Assembly (NCBI RefSeq): GCF_900098925.1
Contig: NZ_LT622360.1
Location: forward strand, 831,307 to 895,306
Direction: 5' to 3'
DNA: 64,000 bases
From: Bacillus massiliglaciei
GTDB lineage: Bacteria > Bacillota > Bacilli > Bacillales > DSM-1321
Every line of letters starts with the position of its first letter. Position 1 is the stretch's first letter. Below, piece by piece: positions 52,078 through 61,775 of the stretch. The notes under the pieces were generated by a model, which searched no databases, was not told the origin of the DNA, and saw nothing but the letters and a program-made list of their open reading frames with translations. The position numbers were made by a program, and so were the translations under genes.

Positions 52078-53325
52078 ATGAAGAAGGATCAAAAAGAAGA
52101 AATGGGAAGTATCTATAAGTTTATTCAAGGACAAGTCGATAAACTGCCCATTTCGCAATCAAAAAAACAAAAAATGCTGGAACAGCTGATAGGCATTAAA
52201 ACAATGACAGTAGATTCGCGTGAACCGCGTATTGCCCTTGTGGGGAGAAGGGGTTCCGGTAAGTCGTCGCTCATTAATGCGATGTTCGGAAAAGAAAAAC
52301 AATATGTAAGCTCTGTCAAATCAGGTACCGGTAAAGGGAAATGGCTATGGTATCCAAGTCAGGAGGAAAAGAAAATCCGATTGCTGGATTCCAGAGGACT
52401 GGGAGAAAGCGAAAAGCCGACAGAGGAAATCAGTGAAACAACGCCTATAGCCGAACTGGCCAAAGCTGTAAAGAACGAACAGCCTGACGTGTTTCTTTTC
52501 CTGATTAAAGCCAAAGAAACAGACTCTCGGATCGAAGAAGATCTTCAGGAATTAAATAAACTCCGGAAAATTGTGAAGGAAGAGCATCATTATGATGTTC
52601 CGGTTCTTTGTGTCATTACCCAGGTAGATGAATTGGATCCGCCGCATTATAAGCAAACTCCGTTTGATGCTCATCCTAAGAAAAAAGAAAACATTGATGA
52701 AGCGGTACAATTAATGGCCAAAAGATTTCAGGAAAATGGGATTCCGTTATTAAATATTATTCCGACATGTTCCTATGTGGATTTTAACGATAAAGGCGGG
52801 ATTGATTATGATATGCGCTGGAACATTGATGAACTGTCTCACTATTTAATTGAGGCCTTACCCAGTGAAGCGAAGCTGAGAACGGCTAAAGCTATACAAA
52901 GTCATTATGTGAAACGGAAATATGCACTGACCATTGTAGGTACATTTACGGCTATTACCGGACTTATCGGGGCAGAACCGATACCTTTTGCTGATTTTCC
53001 CATTTTGACAGCAATGCAGGGTCTCATGATCATCATTATTGGTTTTATTGCAGATAAAGAACTTAATACAAAAGCAGCTGGAGAATTCATTGCTGCTATC
53101 GGAGTAAATGTGGGGATCGGTCTTTTAGTCCGTGAAGGAGTCCGTGCGGCAGTAAGAGTAATTCCTGCAGCAGGGCATGCTGTATCAGGAGCTGTGGCAG
53201 GTGCTGTCACTTATGGTATTGGACAGGCAGCTATTGTCTATTTTATCGATGAGAAAAACATGGATAAGGCGAAAGAAGCTTATAAATTAGGAAGCCGAAA
53301 GTATAAAAATAAAGAAACAGATTAA
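52078..53325 (+). CDS. GTPase with C-terminal membrane DUF697-like domain
   Basis: 415 residues. The G domain has G1 GRRGSGKSS (56-64), G3 LLDSRGLGES and G4 TQVDELD, as in dynamin/Era-like and YfjP/HSR1 GTPases. The C-terminal third (about 280-390) is hydrophobic with Gly/Ala-rich helices (TIVGTFTAITGLIGAEPIPFAD, seen in parts as FTAITGLIGAEPIPFAD), typical of the DUF697 membrane region. It likely acts at the inner face of the membrane. GTP-dependent membrane remodelling or stress protection is the usual guess for the group. It starts 61 bases after the hydrolase. Confidence 0.8.
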   Translation: MKKDQKEEMGSIYKFIQGQVDKLPISQSKKQKMLEQLIGIKTMTVDSREPRIALVGRRGSGKSSLINAMFGKEKQYVSSVKSGTGKGKWLWYPSQEEKKIRLLDSRGLGESEKPTEEISETTPIAELAKAVKNEQPDVFLFLIKAKETDSRIEEDLQELNKLRKIVKEEHHYDVPVLCVITQVDELDPPHYKQTPFDAHPKKKENIDEAVQLMAKRFQENGIPLLNIIPTCSYVDFNDKGGIDYDMRWNIDELSHYLIEALPSEAKLRTAKAIQSHYVKRKYALTIVGTFTAITGLIGAEPIPFADFPILTAMQGLMIIIIGFIADKELNTKAAGEFIAAIGVNVGIGLLVREGVRAAVRVIPAAGHAVSGAVAGAVTYGIGQAAIVYFIDEKNMDKAKEAYKLGSRKYKNKETD

Positions 53326-53392
53326 AACAACGAGGAATAAATGGCAGGATTCATTTCGGCCATTTTTACTGGTTCCGAGGGGATGGATAGGA

Positions 53393-54532
53393 TTGTCTTT
53401 TTATCAAACGAAAGAACAAGAACAGTATATTGAAAGCCTTGGGCATGCTATTAAGTCATTTAAGAGCAGGGCAGCCCATCTTGATGAAACAAAAGGCTTC
53501 CCTTTCAAAAATATACAGGAGCTGAAAGAATTTCAATATCCTCAGCTGACATTAGCAAAGGAATATGGCGGCAGAGGAGGTACGTTATATGATTTTCTGC
53601 TTGCGCAGGAACGGATTGCAATGGAGGATGGGCCAACCGCACTGGCCATCGGCTGGCATGTGGGAACAGTTCTGTCATTGACTGAAAAACGACCGTGGGA
53701 AAAATCAGTTATGGATGAATTTTTCACCGAAATCAGTAAAGGCGCATTAACGAATACCGCTGCTACAGAGCCTGCGACCGGAAGTCCAACCAGAGGGGGG
53801 CGGCCGGAAACGACAGCTGTTCACATGAATGGCAAGTGGCAGATTAACGGCAGAAAAACCTTCACCACACTGTCACCTGTTCTCGATATCTTTTTAGTGA
53901 CGGCGTGGATTCCTGAGGAGGATACACTTGGCGTCTTTATGATCCATCGCAATACGGAAGGAGTAAGAATAGAAGAAACATGGGACATGGTTGCTATGCA
54001 GGGAACAGGAAGTCATGATCTTATTCTCGAAAATGTGATGATTGAAGAACGGTACTGTGTTGAAAGAAAAAAAACCGGAAGGAATTCCGAAGGCTGGCTA
54101 TTGCATATTCCTGCCTGTTATATAGGAATAGCGGCAGCCGCAAGAAATTATGCAATTGGGTTTGCAAAAACTTATTCTCCAAACAGCCTTCCCGGTCCTA
54201 TTCGTGAATTGCCTAATGTTCAGCGTGCTATAGGAGAGATCGAATTGGAACTGACAGAAGCTCGCCATTTTCTCTATTCAGTAGCTGAAAAATGGGATAA
54301 TCAGAAGGATCAGCGAGGCGAGATGGGGAAAGAGCTGGGAGCAGTTAAGCATGCAGTAACCAATCATGCGATTTCCATCGTAGATAAAGCGATGCGGGTA
54401 GTAGGTGCAAAAAGTTTACAGCGAACAAATCCGATGCAGCGGTATTATCGTGATGTAAGGGCAGGTTTACATAATCCTCCGATGGACGATATGACAATCA
54501 CATTATTAGCTAAATCCATATTATTTGAATAA
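53393..54532 (+). CDS. Acyl-CoA dehydrogenase family protein
   Basis: FAD-dependent acyl-CoA dehydrogenase, 379 residues, three-domain fold. Seen: LAKEYGGRGGTLYDFLLAQERIA in part as YGGRGGTLYDFLL, the flavin/substrate region TNTAATEPATGSP, KWQINGRKTFTT and the C-terminal GAKSLQRTNPMQRYYRDVR. The usual catalytic Glu position is not clear from motif alone, so it could be a dehydrogenase or a related monooxygenase/desulfurase of the DszC type, as N/S-heterocycle oxidases share this GAxxL...YRD ending. TTG at 53393 follows GAGGGGATGG. No fatty-acid partner genes lie next to it. Confidence 0.82.
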   Translation: MSFYQTKEQEQYIESLGHAIKSFKSRAAHLDETKGFPFKNIQELKEFQYPQLTLAKEYGGRGGTLYDFLLAQERIAMEDGPTALAIGWHVGTVLSLTEKRPWEKSVMDEFFTEISKGALTNTAATEPATGSPTRGGRPETTAVHMNGKWQINGRKTFTTLSPVLDIFLVTAWIPEEDTLGVFMIHRNTEGVRIEETWDMVAMQGTGSHDLILENVMIEERYCVERKKTGRNSEGWLLHIPACYIGIAAAARNYAIGFAKTYSPNSLPGPIRELPNVQRAIGEIELELTEARHFLYSVAEKWDNQKDQRGEMGKELGAVKHAVTNHAISIVDKAMRVVGAKSLQRTNPMQRYYRDVRAGLHNPPMDDMTITLLAKSILFE

Positions 54533-54540
54533 CCTCCGTA

Positions 54541-54583
54541 AAAAACATAAAGAGCATCCGAAAGGACACTCTTTATGTTTTTT
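54541..54583. terminator. Bidirectional terminator
   Basis: AAAACATAAAGAG (54542-54554) / CTCTTTATGTTTT (54569-54581), with T-rich sequence on both strands; serves the dehydrogenase and the convergent glycosidase. Confidence 0.85.
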
Positions 54584-55412
54584 ATTTTTCTACATATAAG
54601 ATATCAGATACTGGACGTTCACTGCCATCGGATGGGGTATTCAGGACTTCTCCATTAAAATAGAGGGTGGTGCTGCCCCCGCCGTCCAAGTTGTATGCCC
54701 ACTTGGCCCCTAATTCTTCAAATAGTGCGGTTAAATCCCTGAAAGTCATTCCCCTTGATTCTTTTGACCTGCCATCCACTGTAATGATTATGTACTCGTG
54801 CGGGGTTCTTTGGCCAATAGCTGTCCTAGGAGCAGGTTTATCGGAATACCACGCTTCCTCATAATACGGACTTCTTTTACCATCGACGATCAGTTCAGGC
54901 CCAAAATCAAAACTATGCAGAACTCCGTCTTTCTTCATATCTTCTGCGGTTCGGTCTCCTTCACCGATAAAAAGGGTTCCGTCTTTTCGGATTTCCAAGG
55001 GGCTGAATGATTCTCTGTACATTTCTCCGTTTCTGATCACAAGACTTCGTGATTTAAAAGCAACATCTGCTCCGTTTACAGCAAGTATCGCTCCGTTCTT
55101 ACCCGCTATTTTAGATGTTTTTTCTTTTTGTAAGCTTATCGTTTCATTTGAAAATGCAGACTTCAGCTGTTCGGCATTTAGGACTTTTATAGTGGAAATC
55201 CAATATCTCACATTTCGTTTTTCATAAGGCTGGATTTGGATCTGTACAGAGTCATTACTGTATTGATACGGAGCCGGTATCTCCTCACTAAAATGATTCT
55301 GGCCGCTGTCTGGATCAGTCTGTTCAGGAACTTTTTCATTTGGTTGGGTTTGATTAGTCGTGCAGCCCGTTAATAAAAAGAAGAGAGAAAAGAGTATGGC
55401 TATTTTTTTCAT
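54582..55412 (-). CDS. Phosphodiester glycosidase-domain lipoprotein
   Basis: Exported lipoprotein, 276 residues. The N-terminal signal peptide ends in the lipobox LLTGC (Cys17), followed by a linker rich in Asn/Gln/Pro. The body is a NAGPA/DUF2233 domain: AVNGADVAFKSRSLVI, PRTAIGQRTPHEYIIITVDGR, NLDGGGSTTLYFNGE. In human NAGPA this domain removes a GlcNAc phosphodiester, and in Bacilli related proteins are thought to act on teichoic acids or exopolysaccharides. The CDP-glycerol transferase at 55959 fits a cell-wall role. Confidence 0.88.
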   Translation of the reverse strand: MKKIAILFSLFFLLTGCTTNQTQPNEKVPEQTDPDSGQNHFSEEIPAPYQYSNDSVQIQIQPYEKRNVRYWISTIKVLNAEQLKSAFSNETISLQKEKTSKIAGKNGAILAVNGADVAFKSRSLVIRNGEMYRESFSPLEIRKDGTLFIGEGDRTAEDMKKDGVLHSFDFGPELIVDGKRSPYYEEAWYSDKPAPRTAIGQRTPHEYIIITVDGRSKESRGMTFRDLTALFEELGAKWAYNLDGGGSTTLYFNGEVLNTPSDGSERPVSDILYVEK

Positions 55413-55958
55413 ATGTAAACTGCCTTTCTTAAGGAAATGCCTTGAAGAAATAACAGTTTATCATAAACCTATTTTCCTTTCCAAAATACCTTTGATTGAT
55501 TTCCCTCTAATAAGAAGAGAATTACAAGCGGAAAAGTAATAATAGTGAAAGATTTCATATTTTTTTAACGGCTAATAGCCGCTTTTGCAAGCCATTGTCC
55601 TTACAATTAGGAAAAAACTTCTTTTCTTTCTATGACTAATTACGTCATTTTATTATCTTATAATAGTTGTTTTATTACATAAGACTTACAATTTATTGAA
55701 GTATTATGCCTGAAGATAGTACCTTAAATCACCGGAAACTTCCAATTAACAGGTAGGAGAATCGGTTTGTTTTATGGTGGATTATAAGCAGTGTTGCTCA
55801 TTTTTTAACATTTGTAATTATCCTTTTTTCCTATTTACGCCCGGTTCATTCAGTAATACTATTAAGGCTGGAATTTTTATATCGATATATTATTATTTGT
55901 GGCATTGTCACTTGTTGCTATGGAGAACAAAGCTTGATAGAAAGTAGGAGGGGTTGGA
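55413..55958 (+). other. Intergenic region with a possible short hydrophobic frame
   Basis: About 545 bases. A + strand frame near 55770-55975 reads WWIISSVAHFLTFVIILFS then YLRPVHSVILLRLEFLYRY without a stop but also without a recognisable start or ribosome site, so it is not called a gene. The rest is AT-rich promoter sequence. Confidence 0.3.
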
Positions 55959-57977
55959 TTGAGGCATAATTTGTCCTTTGGATCTTTTGAAAACAGTAAG
56001 GCTTTGCTTAATGAAGGCTATACGGTTTTCAATGGGACTAGGAGCCTGATAAAAAACAAAAAAGATAATATGAAATACTATATTTATAGTAAAGAGACAG
56101 GAGAAAAAATCATTTTCGATGAATACGAGCCGATGACCATTTTACAAACGCTCGTTTTAGAAGACTCTTTTGTCACGAAAGAGGGAAAACGAAAGAACGA
56201 ACGGATCGTATTTTTCGTAGATACAAAATGCCGTTTATCTTTTGTAAAGACACATCAGGATAATATGAAATTATCTAGAATATTAGATAAGGTAGAGAAA
56301 ACGCCATTCTATCGTTCGATTGTCTTTCTTCTCTTTTTCCATTTTTTATTTTTTGGAGTCATGCGTGTAAGAAACCAGACATTTAACAGCGCATACTTGT
56401 CCTTAGGATATGATAAAGCACTTAATTATAAACTTCACTTTTTGTTTCCTAAATGGATAAGGGAAAAGTATGCACTGCGTACAAATAAACTTGCATTGCT
56501 TGTTCATGCCTACTGGGCGTGGATTCCTATGAAAGATATATATGCTTATTATCTGGAAACTAGCAATATTAATATACCAGTCTTTATAAAGCTGAGTCAG
56601 GACGATTACAGCCTATGGTATTTTTTACGGTCAGATTCACGTCACGTTTATAGCAGAAATCATTATATTTGGAATACGCGCTCTTTCCGCCTGAGAAAGA
56701 ACAATAGTGAGCTCTTTATAAGGAAATCGATTACGGGGCAATATGTTATAGTTGTTACAAATATTATGTCGAAATCGATTGTTTTAAAAGAAAAGCTCGC
56801 TAAGCTATATGTGAATCTATTCGTTTCAAATAAAGAAAAATATGATGTGTACTTTGAGAAGTTCAGCGCAGGGGCTTCGGAATCGGCATTTGAAGTCTTC
56901 AAATATGCATATACACGAAAAGATGACTGTGTATATGTCCTTGATAAGGACCATCCTGAATATCGCGTCCTTAAACAAAAATATGGTAAAAAACTGGTGG
57001 CGAAAAATAGTTTTATTGCTTTTTATCATATTTTTACGGCTAAGAGTTTTCAGTCTTCTGATTTAGTCAGTCATATCCAAAGAAGACTGTATGATAATGA
57101 TTCTTTAATCAAAGAAAAGATTCTTGATGTAGATAAAAAAGTAATGCTGCAGCATGGCGTTTGTATGTGTACAAACATATTTGAACGAGGGTATTTTAAT
57201 CGAAAGGTTCCGATTGCTCCAGACTACATCCTGGTAAACTCTCAATTTGAAAAAAGCCTATTTACTGAACATACAGGATATACCGATGAAGAGATCATGG
57301 TGACCGGTCTTCCTAACCTTGATTTGTATGTAAAGGAAAAAGAAAATCAGAAAAAAGAAATAACATTTATGTTAACGTGGAGGCCTTGGGATTTAACGGG
57401 AAGCATTGAACCCGGCAGCTACTTAGATCGGTATTTTTCTTTTATTGAATTAGTGAAAAATAATGAATTCTATAAAGGGATTAAAGTGAATGTAGTGCTT
57501 CACCCAAAATCTAAGCTTATTTTGCAAGAACAATTCCCAGAAGTATTTGAAAAGTATCATACGTACTTTTACGAAGGGGATATTAAAGAGGCTTTACTAA
57601 GAAGTAAGGTATTGATATCCGATTATTCTTCTGTTGTTTTTTATGCCTTTGCCGGGGGAACGAACGTTATTCTGTATTGGGAAGATAAAGAGCTTGCGGA
57701 ACAGGAATACGGAGCTCCCAACATCCTGCAGAAAGATATTGCCTTCGGAGACATTGTGGGAGCATTTGATCAGTTACATTCCCATATTGTAAAGAACTAT
57801 CAAAATCCGCAGTCTGTTGATCATCAATCAAAGTACGGACAATTGATGGAGTGCATTGATGGAACGAATACAAAAAATACGTATGAATACATTCAAAATA
57901 TCATTATGAAAGAAGAAGCAAGCGGAAAGCAATTGGATATTGCAAAAGAAGAAACTCTAGATAAGCGGACCGCATGA
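55959..57977 (+). CDS. CDP-glycerol glycerophosphotransferase (teichoic acid polymerase type)
   Basis: TagF/TagB-type transferase that adds glycerol phosphate from CDP-glycerol to a wall teichoic acid, 672 residues. The C-terminal ~370 residues hold the catalytic domain: KVMLQHGVCMC, TGLPNLDLYV, TWRPWDLTG, VVLHPKSKLI, LLRSKVLISDYSSVVFYAFAGG with the conserved DYSS and the His of HPK. The first ~300 residues are a long unusual N-terminal part with one strongly hydrophobic stretch near 118-130 (IVFLLFFHFLFF). TTG at 55959 follows GTAGGAGGGG. Surrounding genes also suggest envelope polymer work. Confidence 0.85.
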   Translation: MRHNLSFGSFENSKALLNEGYTVFNGTRSLIKNKKDNMKYYIYSKETGEKIIFDEYEPMTILQTLVLEDSFVTKEGKRKNERIVFFVDTKCRLSFVKTHQDNMKLSRILDKVEKTPFYRSIVFLLFFHFLFFGVMRVRNQTFNSAYLSLGYDKALNYKLHFLFPKWIREKYALRTNKLALLVHAYWAWIPMKDIYAYYLETSNINIPVFIKLSQDDYSLWYFLRSDSRHVYSRNHYIWNTRSFRLRKNNSELFIRKSITGQYVIVVTNIMSKSIVLKEKLAKLYVNLFVSNKEKYDVYFEKFSAGASESAFEVFKYAYTRKDDCVYVLDKDHPEYRVLKQKYGKKLVAKNSFIAFYHIFTAKSFQSSDLVSHIQRRLYDNDSLIKEKILDVDKKVMLQHGVCMCTNIFERGYFNRKVPIAPDYILVNSQFEKSLFTEHTGYTDEEIMVTGLPNLDLYVKEKENQKKEITFMLTWRPWDLTGSIEPGSYLDRYFSFIELVKNNEFYKGIKVNVVLHPKSKLILQEQFPEVFEKYHTYFYEGDIKEALLRSKVLISDYSSVVFYAFAGGTNVILYWEDKELAEQEYGAPNILQKDIAFGDIVGAFDQLHSHIVKNYQNPQSVDHQSKYGQLMECIDGTNTKNTYEYIQNIIMKEEASGKQLDIAKEETLDKRTA

Positions 57978-58004
57978 ATTAGACAAAGTATAAATAGACA
58001 AATG

Positions 58005-58034
58005 CGCCGGTGTTTAAAACCGGCGTCTTTTTTT
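58005..58034 (+). terminator. Terminator of the glycerophosphotransferase gene
   Basis: CGCCGGT (58005-58011) / ACCGGCG (58019-58025), then TCTTTTTTT. Confidence 0.85.
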
Positions 58035-58096
58035 CACATGAAGAAACTGATGTCATAAACGAAAGACGGGCATCAATAAAAAGCTAACAGCCAAGA

Positions 58097-58846
58097 ATGG
58101 AAGTGTGGACAGTGAGGAAGCTACTTATCGTAAATGTTATTAGTATTTTGTTTGCAGGGCTTATCATCATCCTTTTTACTAATCATCATCAAAAGGAATT
58201 GACAGACAGTCTAAGTAAGAAAATAGAAAGCGGAAATCATGACAGAAAGGTGGTCTTATTATTGGGCAGCAGTGTGACTCAGGGAATTGGAGCATCGGAT
58301 CCTCAAATTTCCTGGGCAGGTCAATTATATAGACAATTGAAAAGGCAAAATCCTGAAGTGGTTTTTTTAAATCTTGGCACAGGAGGATACACAACAAAAG
58401 ATATCATCAATAACACATTAAAAACGACGACTAATCTGAATGCGGAAGGTCTGACACCTGATGTAATTATTTACGAAACAAGCTTAATTAATGACTTCCA
58501 AAAACTCAATTTGACTCAATCCAAACATTATGTTGAGCAAGCTATAAACAGGCTGTCGATACAATTTCCAGATGCGAAAATATATCTAATGCCGCCAAAT
58601 GATGTAACCCTTTATGACGGCAGGCCAAATGCCCAGCATCTCACATATCAAGAATATGTTCACCTCGTCGGAGATTTCATAAAAGGAGAGGGATGGACCT
58701 ATATAGATTTTTGGAAAAACTATGAAGAGATAGCTAGAAAGAAAGGATTGGAACTCTCTAATACGTTAGAAAATGACCGGAAACATCCAAATGATCAAGG
58801 TTATAATATATGGTATCAAGCCATTAAAAACAAAATAGAATTATAA
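58097..58846 (+). CDS. SGNH/GDSL hydrolase, membrane-anchored
   Basis: Esterase-fold protein of about 249 residues. One N-terminal signal anchor (LLIVNVISILFAGLIIILF) is followed by an SGNH domain: block I LLLGSSVTQGIG with the nucleophile Ser, the Gly of NLGTGGYTT, and a C-terminal Asp-x-x-His as DRKHPNDQG. It probably removes acyl groups from a cell-wall or exopolysaccharide component. The ATG at 58097 has no ribosome site; a GTG at 58112 follows GGAAG and may be the real start. Preceded and followed by terminators. Confidence 0.82.
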   Translation: MEVWTVRKLLIVNVISILFAGLIIILFTNHHQKELTDSLSKKIESGNHDRKVVLLLGSSVTQGIGASDPQISWAGQLYRQLKRQNPEVVFLNLGTGGYTTKDIINNTLKTTTNLNAEGLTPDVIIYETSLINDFQKLNLTQSKHYVEQAINRLSIQFPDAKIYLMPPNDVTLYDGRPNAQHLTYQEYVHLVGDFIKGEGWTYIDFWKNYEEIARKKGLELSNTLENDRKHPNDQGYNIWYQAIKNKIEL

Positions 58847-58850
58847 TAAG

Positions 58851-58885
58851 AAAGCTCGTCTCTTTAAACTGAGACGAGCTTTCTT
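58851..58885 (+). terminator. Terminator of the SGNH hydrolase gene
   Basis: AAAGCTCGTCTC (58851-58862) / GAGACGAGCTTT (58871-58882), then CTTTAATT. Confidence 0.85.
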
Positions 58886-59429
58886 TAATTTAGCCGGATC
58901 CAAAGAGAGAGGGAGACCGCTATGTATTATACTGTCATTAAATCAGTACTGTTTGCTTATTGAAGGTCTTTTCAAATTCTTCATAAATGCGTTCGTAGTA
59001 TTCGTTTTGATAATGCATAGGGGCCAATCCCCATTCATGTTCTTCCCAGGCATAATAACTGCCTTCAGGGAGTTCAATCGTGCGAATCCCAGGCATATTG
59101 TTTTCAAAGAAATCATAATAATGCTTCAGCAATCTATTAATATTTATGTAGATTTTGGTTCTTCGGTCATCAAATTTTTGTTTTTCGTTATGTTTATTAA
59201 CATATTCATAGGTGAAAAAAGCCCGATGTAACAAGATATTTTCCGGTTTATATAACGTCTTCAATTCTTCAATAAACTGAAGGCATGCTGTTGTATTTGA
59301 TAATTTAATATTGAGCCACTTTTGAAGGGTTCGATCACATAAAAAATGAGCCACATGATTTCCAATTTTGATAACCTCTCTTATGATTGAAAGTGACCAA
59401 ACTATCACTTTTAGAGAGAGGCACAAAGG

Positions 59430-60962
59430 ATGATCGATATGGCTCAATTTTATAATATCAAATTCTTACATGAGGTAGAAGGACTATCACAAAGACAAAT
59501 AGCTAAAAAGCTTGGTATTTCAAGGAATACAGTAAGTAAGTATTTAAAAGAACAGGAAGCTCCAACAACCATACAACGCCAAAGAATCTATGGTGGTACT
59601 AAAGATTATTCTGAAGAAACAAAACGGGTATTACCAATAATTGACCAATGGTTAGAGGATGACCTCAACCGATGGGGTAAGCAGAAACATACGGCTACCA
59701 ATATATATAACAGATTAGTTAATGAATATGACTTTGAAGGTTCGGAATCTAATATACGAAAAATAGTAAGGAAACGCAGAAAAAAGCTTCAGGAAGTCTT
59801 CATTCCTCTTGATTTTCAACTCGGCCACCAATTCCAATTCGACTGGGGAGAGGCGGACATCATTCTACAGGGTCGAAAGAAACGTATTTACCTCTTTTGC
59901 ATTCAGCTTTCCGCAAGTCGTGTAAGGTTTGTGAGAGCTTATCTTCATGAAAAACAGGAAGCTTTCCTTGATGGATTTGTTCATGCGTTTGAATTTTTTG
60001 GAGGAGTTCCAACTGAAGGTCTATTTGATAATTTAAAAACAGCTGTGGTAAAAATCCTTCAAGGTAGAGACCGATTGGAACAGGAATCATTTCTTGCCTT
60101 ACAAACACATTATCTATTCAAATCTGAGTTCTGCAATGTCAGATCTGGAAATGAAAAAGGACGTGTAGAGGGATTGGTAGGCTATGTAAGAAGAAATGCC
60201 TTTGTACCTGAGCCGGAGGTTCAGACACTAGATGAATTGAATGATTATTTACAAGATTGGTGTTTTAACGAGGCAGAACGCAAAACCGTTCCTTATACCA
60301 AAGAAACAATCGCTGATATGTGGGCTAAAGAAAAGGAATATCTTCACCCACTTCCTGAACAACGGTTTGAAGCCTGTAAGCTAGTCTCTTGTCAGGTAAA
60401 CAAGACTTCACTAATCTCAATCGAAACCAATCAGTATTCTGTCCCATGTGGTTATGTCGGCCAAGCTGTATGGGCAAAAATTTTTGTCGACCGAGTGATC
60501 GTTGTGGCTCAAAACCAAGTGATCGCAGAACATTTACGTTCAAATGAACGAAATCAAATGATTACTGTATTGGACCATTATCTAGAAGCGTTGATAAAAA
60601 AGCCTCGTGCGATACGTGATGCACATGCTTTCCAAGCTTCTGACATTCCAGCTGTGTTCAGGCGTTTTCATCGGAAGATGAGAGAACAAGAAGGAGCCAT
60701 TGGAGATCGAAAGTTCATACGACTTCTCCTCCTTCATCGTGAAATTGGAATGGAAAAGTTAACACAGGCCTTGAGTGAGGCTGAGGAAGCACAAGTTTTT
60801 CGTTATGAAGTTGTGCATGAAATCATCCAAAGGCTAACGAATAACCATTTGAAGTCTCACGAGCTCTCTAAAGAGAAGACACCTACAAATCTGCTAGACT
60901 ATAAAGTTAAAAAGTCAAATGTAGCTCAATATGAACAACTAACTGGAGGTCAGACAAAATGA
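59430..60962 (+). CDS. istA: IS21-family transposase IstA
   Basis: DDE transposase, 510 residues. An N-terminal HTH (GLSQRQIAKKLGISRNTVSK) precedes the rve core with Asp in FQFDWGEADI, Asp in GLFDNLKTAV and Glu in GRVEGLVGYVRRN. The C-terminal Mu-type barrel carries IETNQYSVPCGYVGQ. IstA forms the synaptic complex with IstB. Start ATG at 59430 follows GAGAGAGGC and lies about 100 bases inside the left end. It overlaps istB by four bases (ATGA). Intact. Confidence 0.93.
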   Translation: MIDMAQFYNIKFLHEVEGLSQRQIAKKLGISRNTVSKYLKEQEAPTTIQRQRIYGGTKDYSEETKRVLPIIDQWLEDDLNRWGKQKHTATNIYNRLVNEYDFEGSESNIRKIVRKRRKKLQEVFIPLDFQLGHQFQFDWGEADIILQGRKKRIYLFCIQLSASRVRFVRAYLHEKQEAFLDGFVHAFEFFGGVPTEGLFDNLKTAVVKILQGRDRLEQESFLALQTHYLFKSEFCNVRSGNEKGRVEGLVGYVRRNAFVPEPEVQTLDELNDYLQDWCFNEAERKTVPYTKETIADMWAKEKEYLHPLPEQRFEACKLVSCQVNKTSLISIETNQYSVPCGYVGQAVWAKIFVDRVIVVAQNQVIAEHLRSNERNQMITVLDHYLEALIKKPRAIRDAHAFQASDIPAVFRRFHRKMREQEGAIGDRKFIRLLLLHREIGMEKLTQALSEAEEAQVFRYEVVHEIIQRLTNNHLKSHELSKEKTPTNLLDYKVKKSNVAQYEQLTGGQTK

Positions 60963-61717
60963 ATGCAGAAATCATGCTAGATCATATTGTAAAGCAACTT
61001 AGAATGCCGACAATCGGAAGACAGTATCGCTCTCTCGCTAGAGAAGCGGAGGAAAGAAACCTAAGTTATGAAGAATACCTATTGGCATTACTAGAAACAG
61101 AATTAGAAACAAGAGAAGAAAATCAGAGACAGAGGAGACTTAAGCAAGCTGCGTTCCCTGTCCAGAAAACATTAGATACCTATGATTTCAGCTTAATGCC
61201 AAGCTTGAATCGAAACCGCTTTATCACCATGGCTAAGGGTGAATTCGTAGACAAAAAGGAAAATCTAATATTTTTGGGGAATAGTGGTACTGGTAAAACT
61301 CACTTGGCAATCGCTCTTGGGGTAGAAATGATTCAAAATGGTTATAAAACTAAGTTTATTACAGCATCGGCGTTAGTAGAAGAATTACTTATGGCCAACG
61401 AGGAGCATAAGCTTGGGGCATTTGAGAAGAAGTGGCTCAAATTTGATTTGATCATTGTTGATGAGTTAGGGTATGTCCCCTTCTCCAAAATTGGAGCAGA
61501 GTTATTGTTCCAATTCTTTTCAAGTCGTTATGAACGCGCGAGCGTTATTGTTACAACTAATCTAGAATTCTCGGAATGGACAAACATATTTGGCGACGAT
61601 AAAATGACCGCTGCATTACTTGATCGCCTTACGCACCGATCGCACATCCACCTACTTAACGGAGAATCCTATAGATTCCGTCAAAGTATGCAACATCGGG
61701 AAGTTGTCGAAGGGTAA
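60959..61717 (+). CDS. istB: IS21-family helper ATPase IstB
   Basis: AAA+ ATPase of the DnaC/IstB group, 252 residues. Walker A GNSGTGKTHLA, Walker B LIIVDELGYVPF, sensor VIVTTNLEFSEW and the arginine-finger region LLDRLTHRSH. It remodels target DNA and selects insertion sites for IstA. The overlap with istA means coupled translation, and the AACTGGAGGTC site lies inside istA. Intact, so the element has everything for transposition. Confidence 0.94.
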   Translation: MNAEIMLDHIVKQLRMPTIGRQYRSLAREAEERNLSYEEYLLALLETELETREENQRQRRLKQAAFPVQKTLDTYDFSLMPSLNRNRFITMAKGEFVDKKENLIFLGNSGTGKTHLAIALGVEMIQNGYKTKFITASALVEELLMANEEHKLGAFEKKWLKFDLIIVDELGYVPFSKIGAELLFQFFSSRYERASVIVTTNLEFSEWTNIFGDDKMTAALLDRLTHRSHIHLLNGESYRFRQSMQHREVVEG

Positions 61718-61731
61718 CAACGGCGGGCGAG

Positions 61732-61775
61732 GTGTTTGGGTGTCTTGCCCCTCTCCGGGGCAAGGCACCCAAACA
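61732..61775 (+). terminator. Large hairpin after istB
   Basis: GTGTTTGGGTG-CTTGCCCC pairs with GGGGCAAG-GCACCCAAACAC, about 20 bp with a small bulge and a 6-base loop. It lies inside the IS21 element and lacks a T run, so it may be a terminator or a transposase-related structure. Confidence 0.6.

Noticed and set aside
61732-61775. Large hairpin as CRISPR-like or attenuator element
   Set aside because: Single copy and inside the IS21 element after istB; best seen as part of that element.
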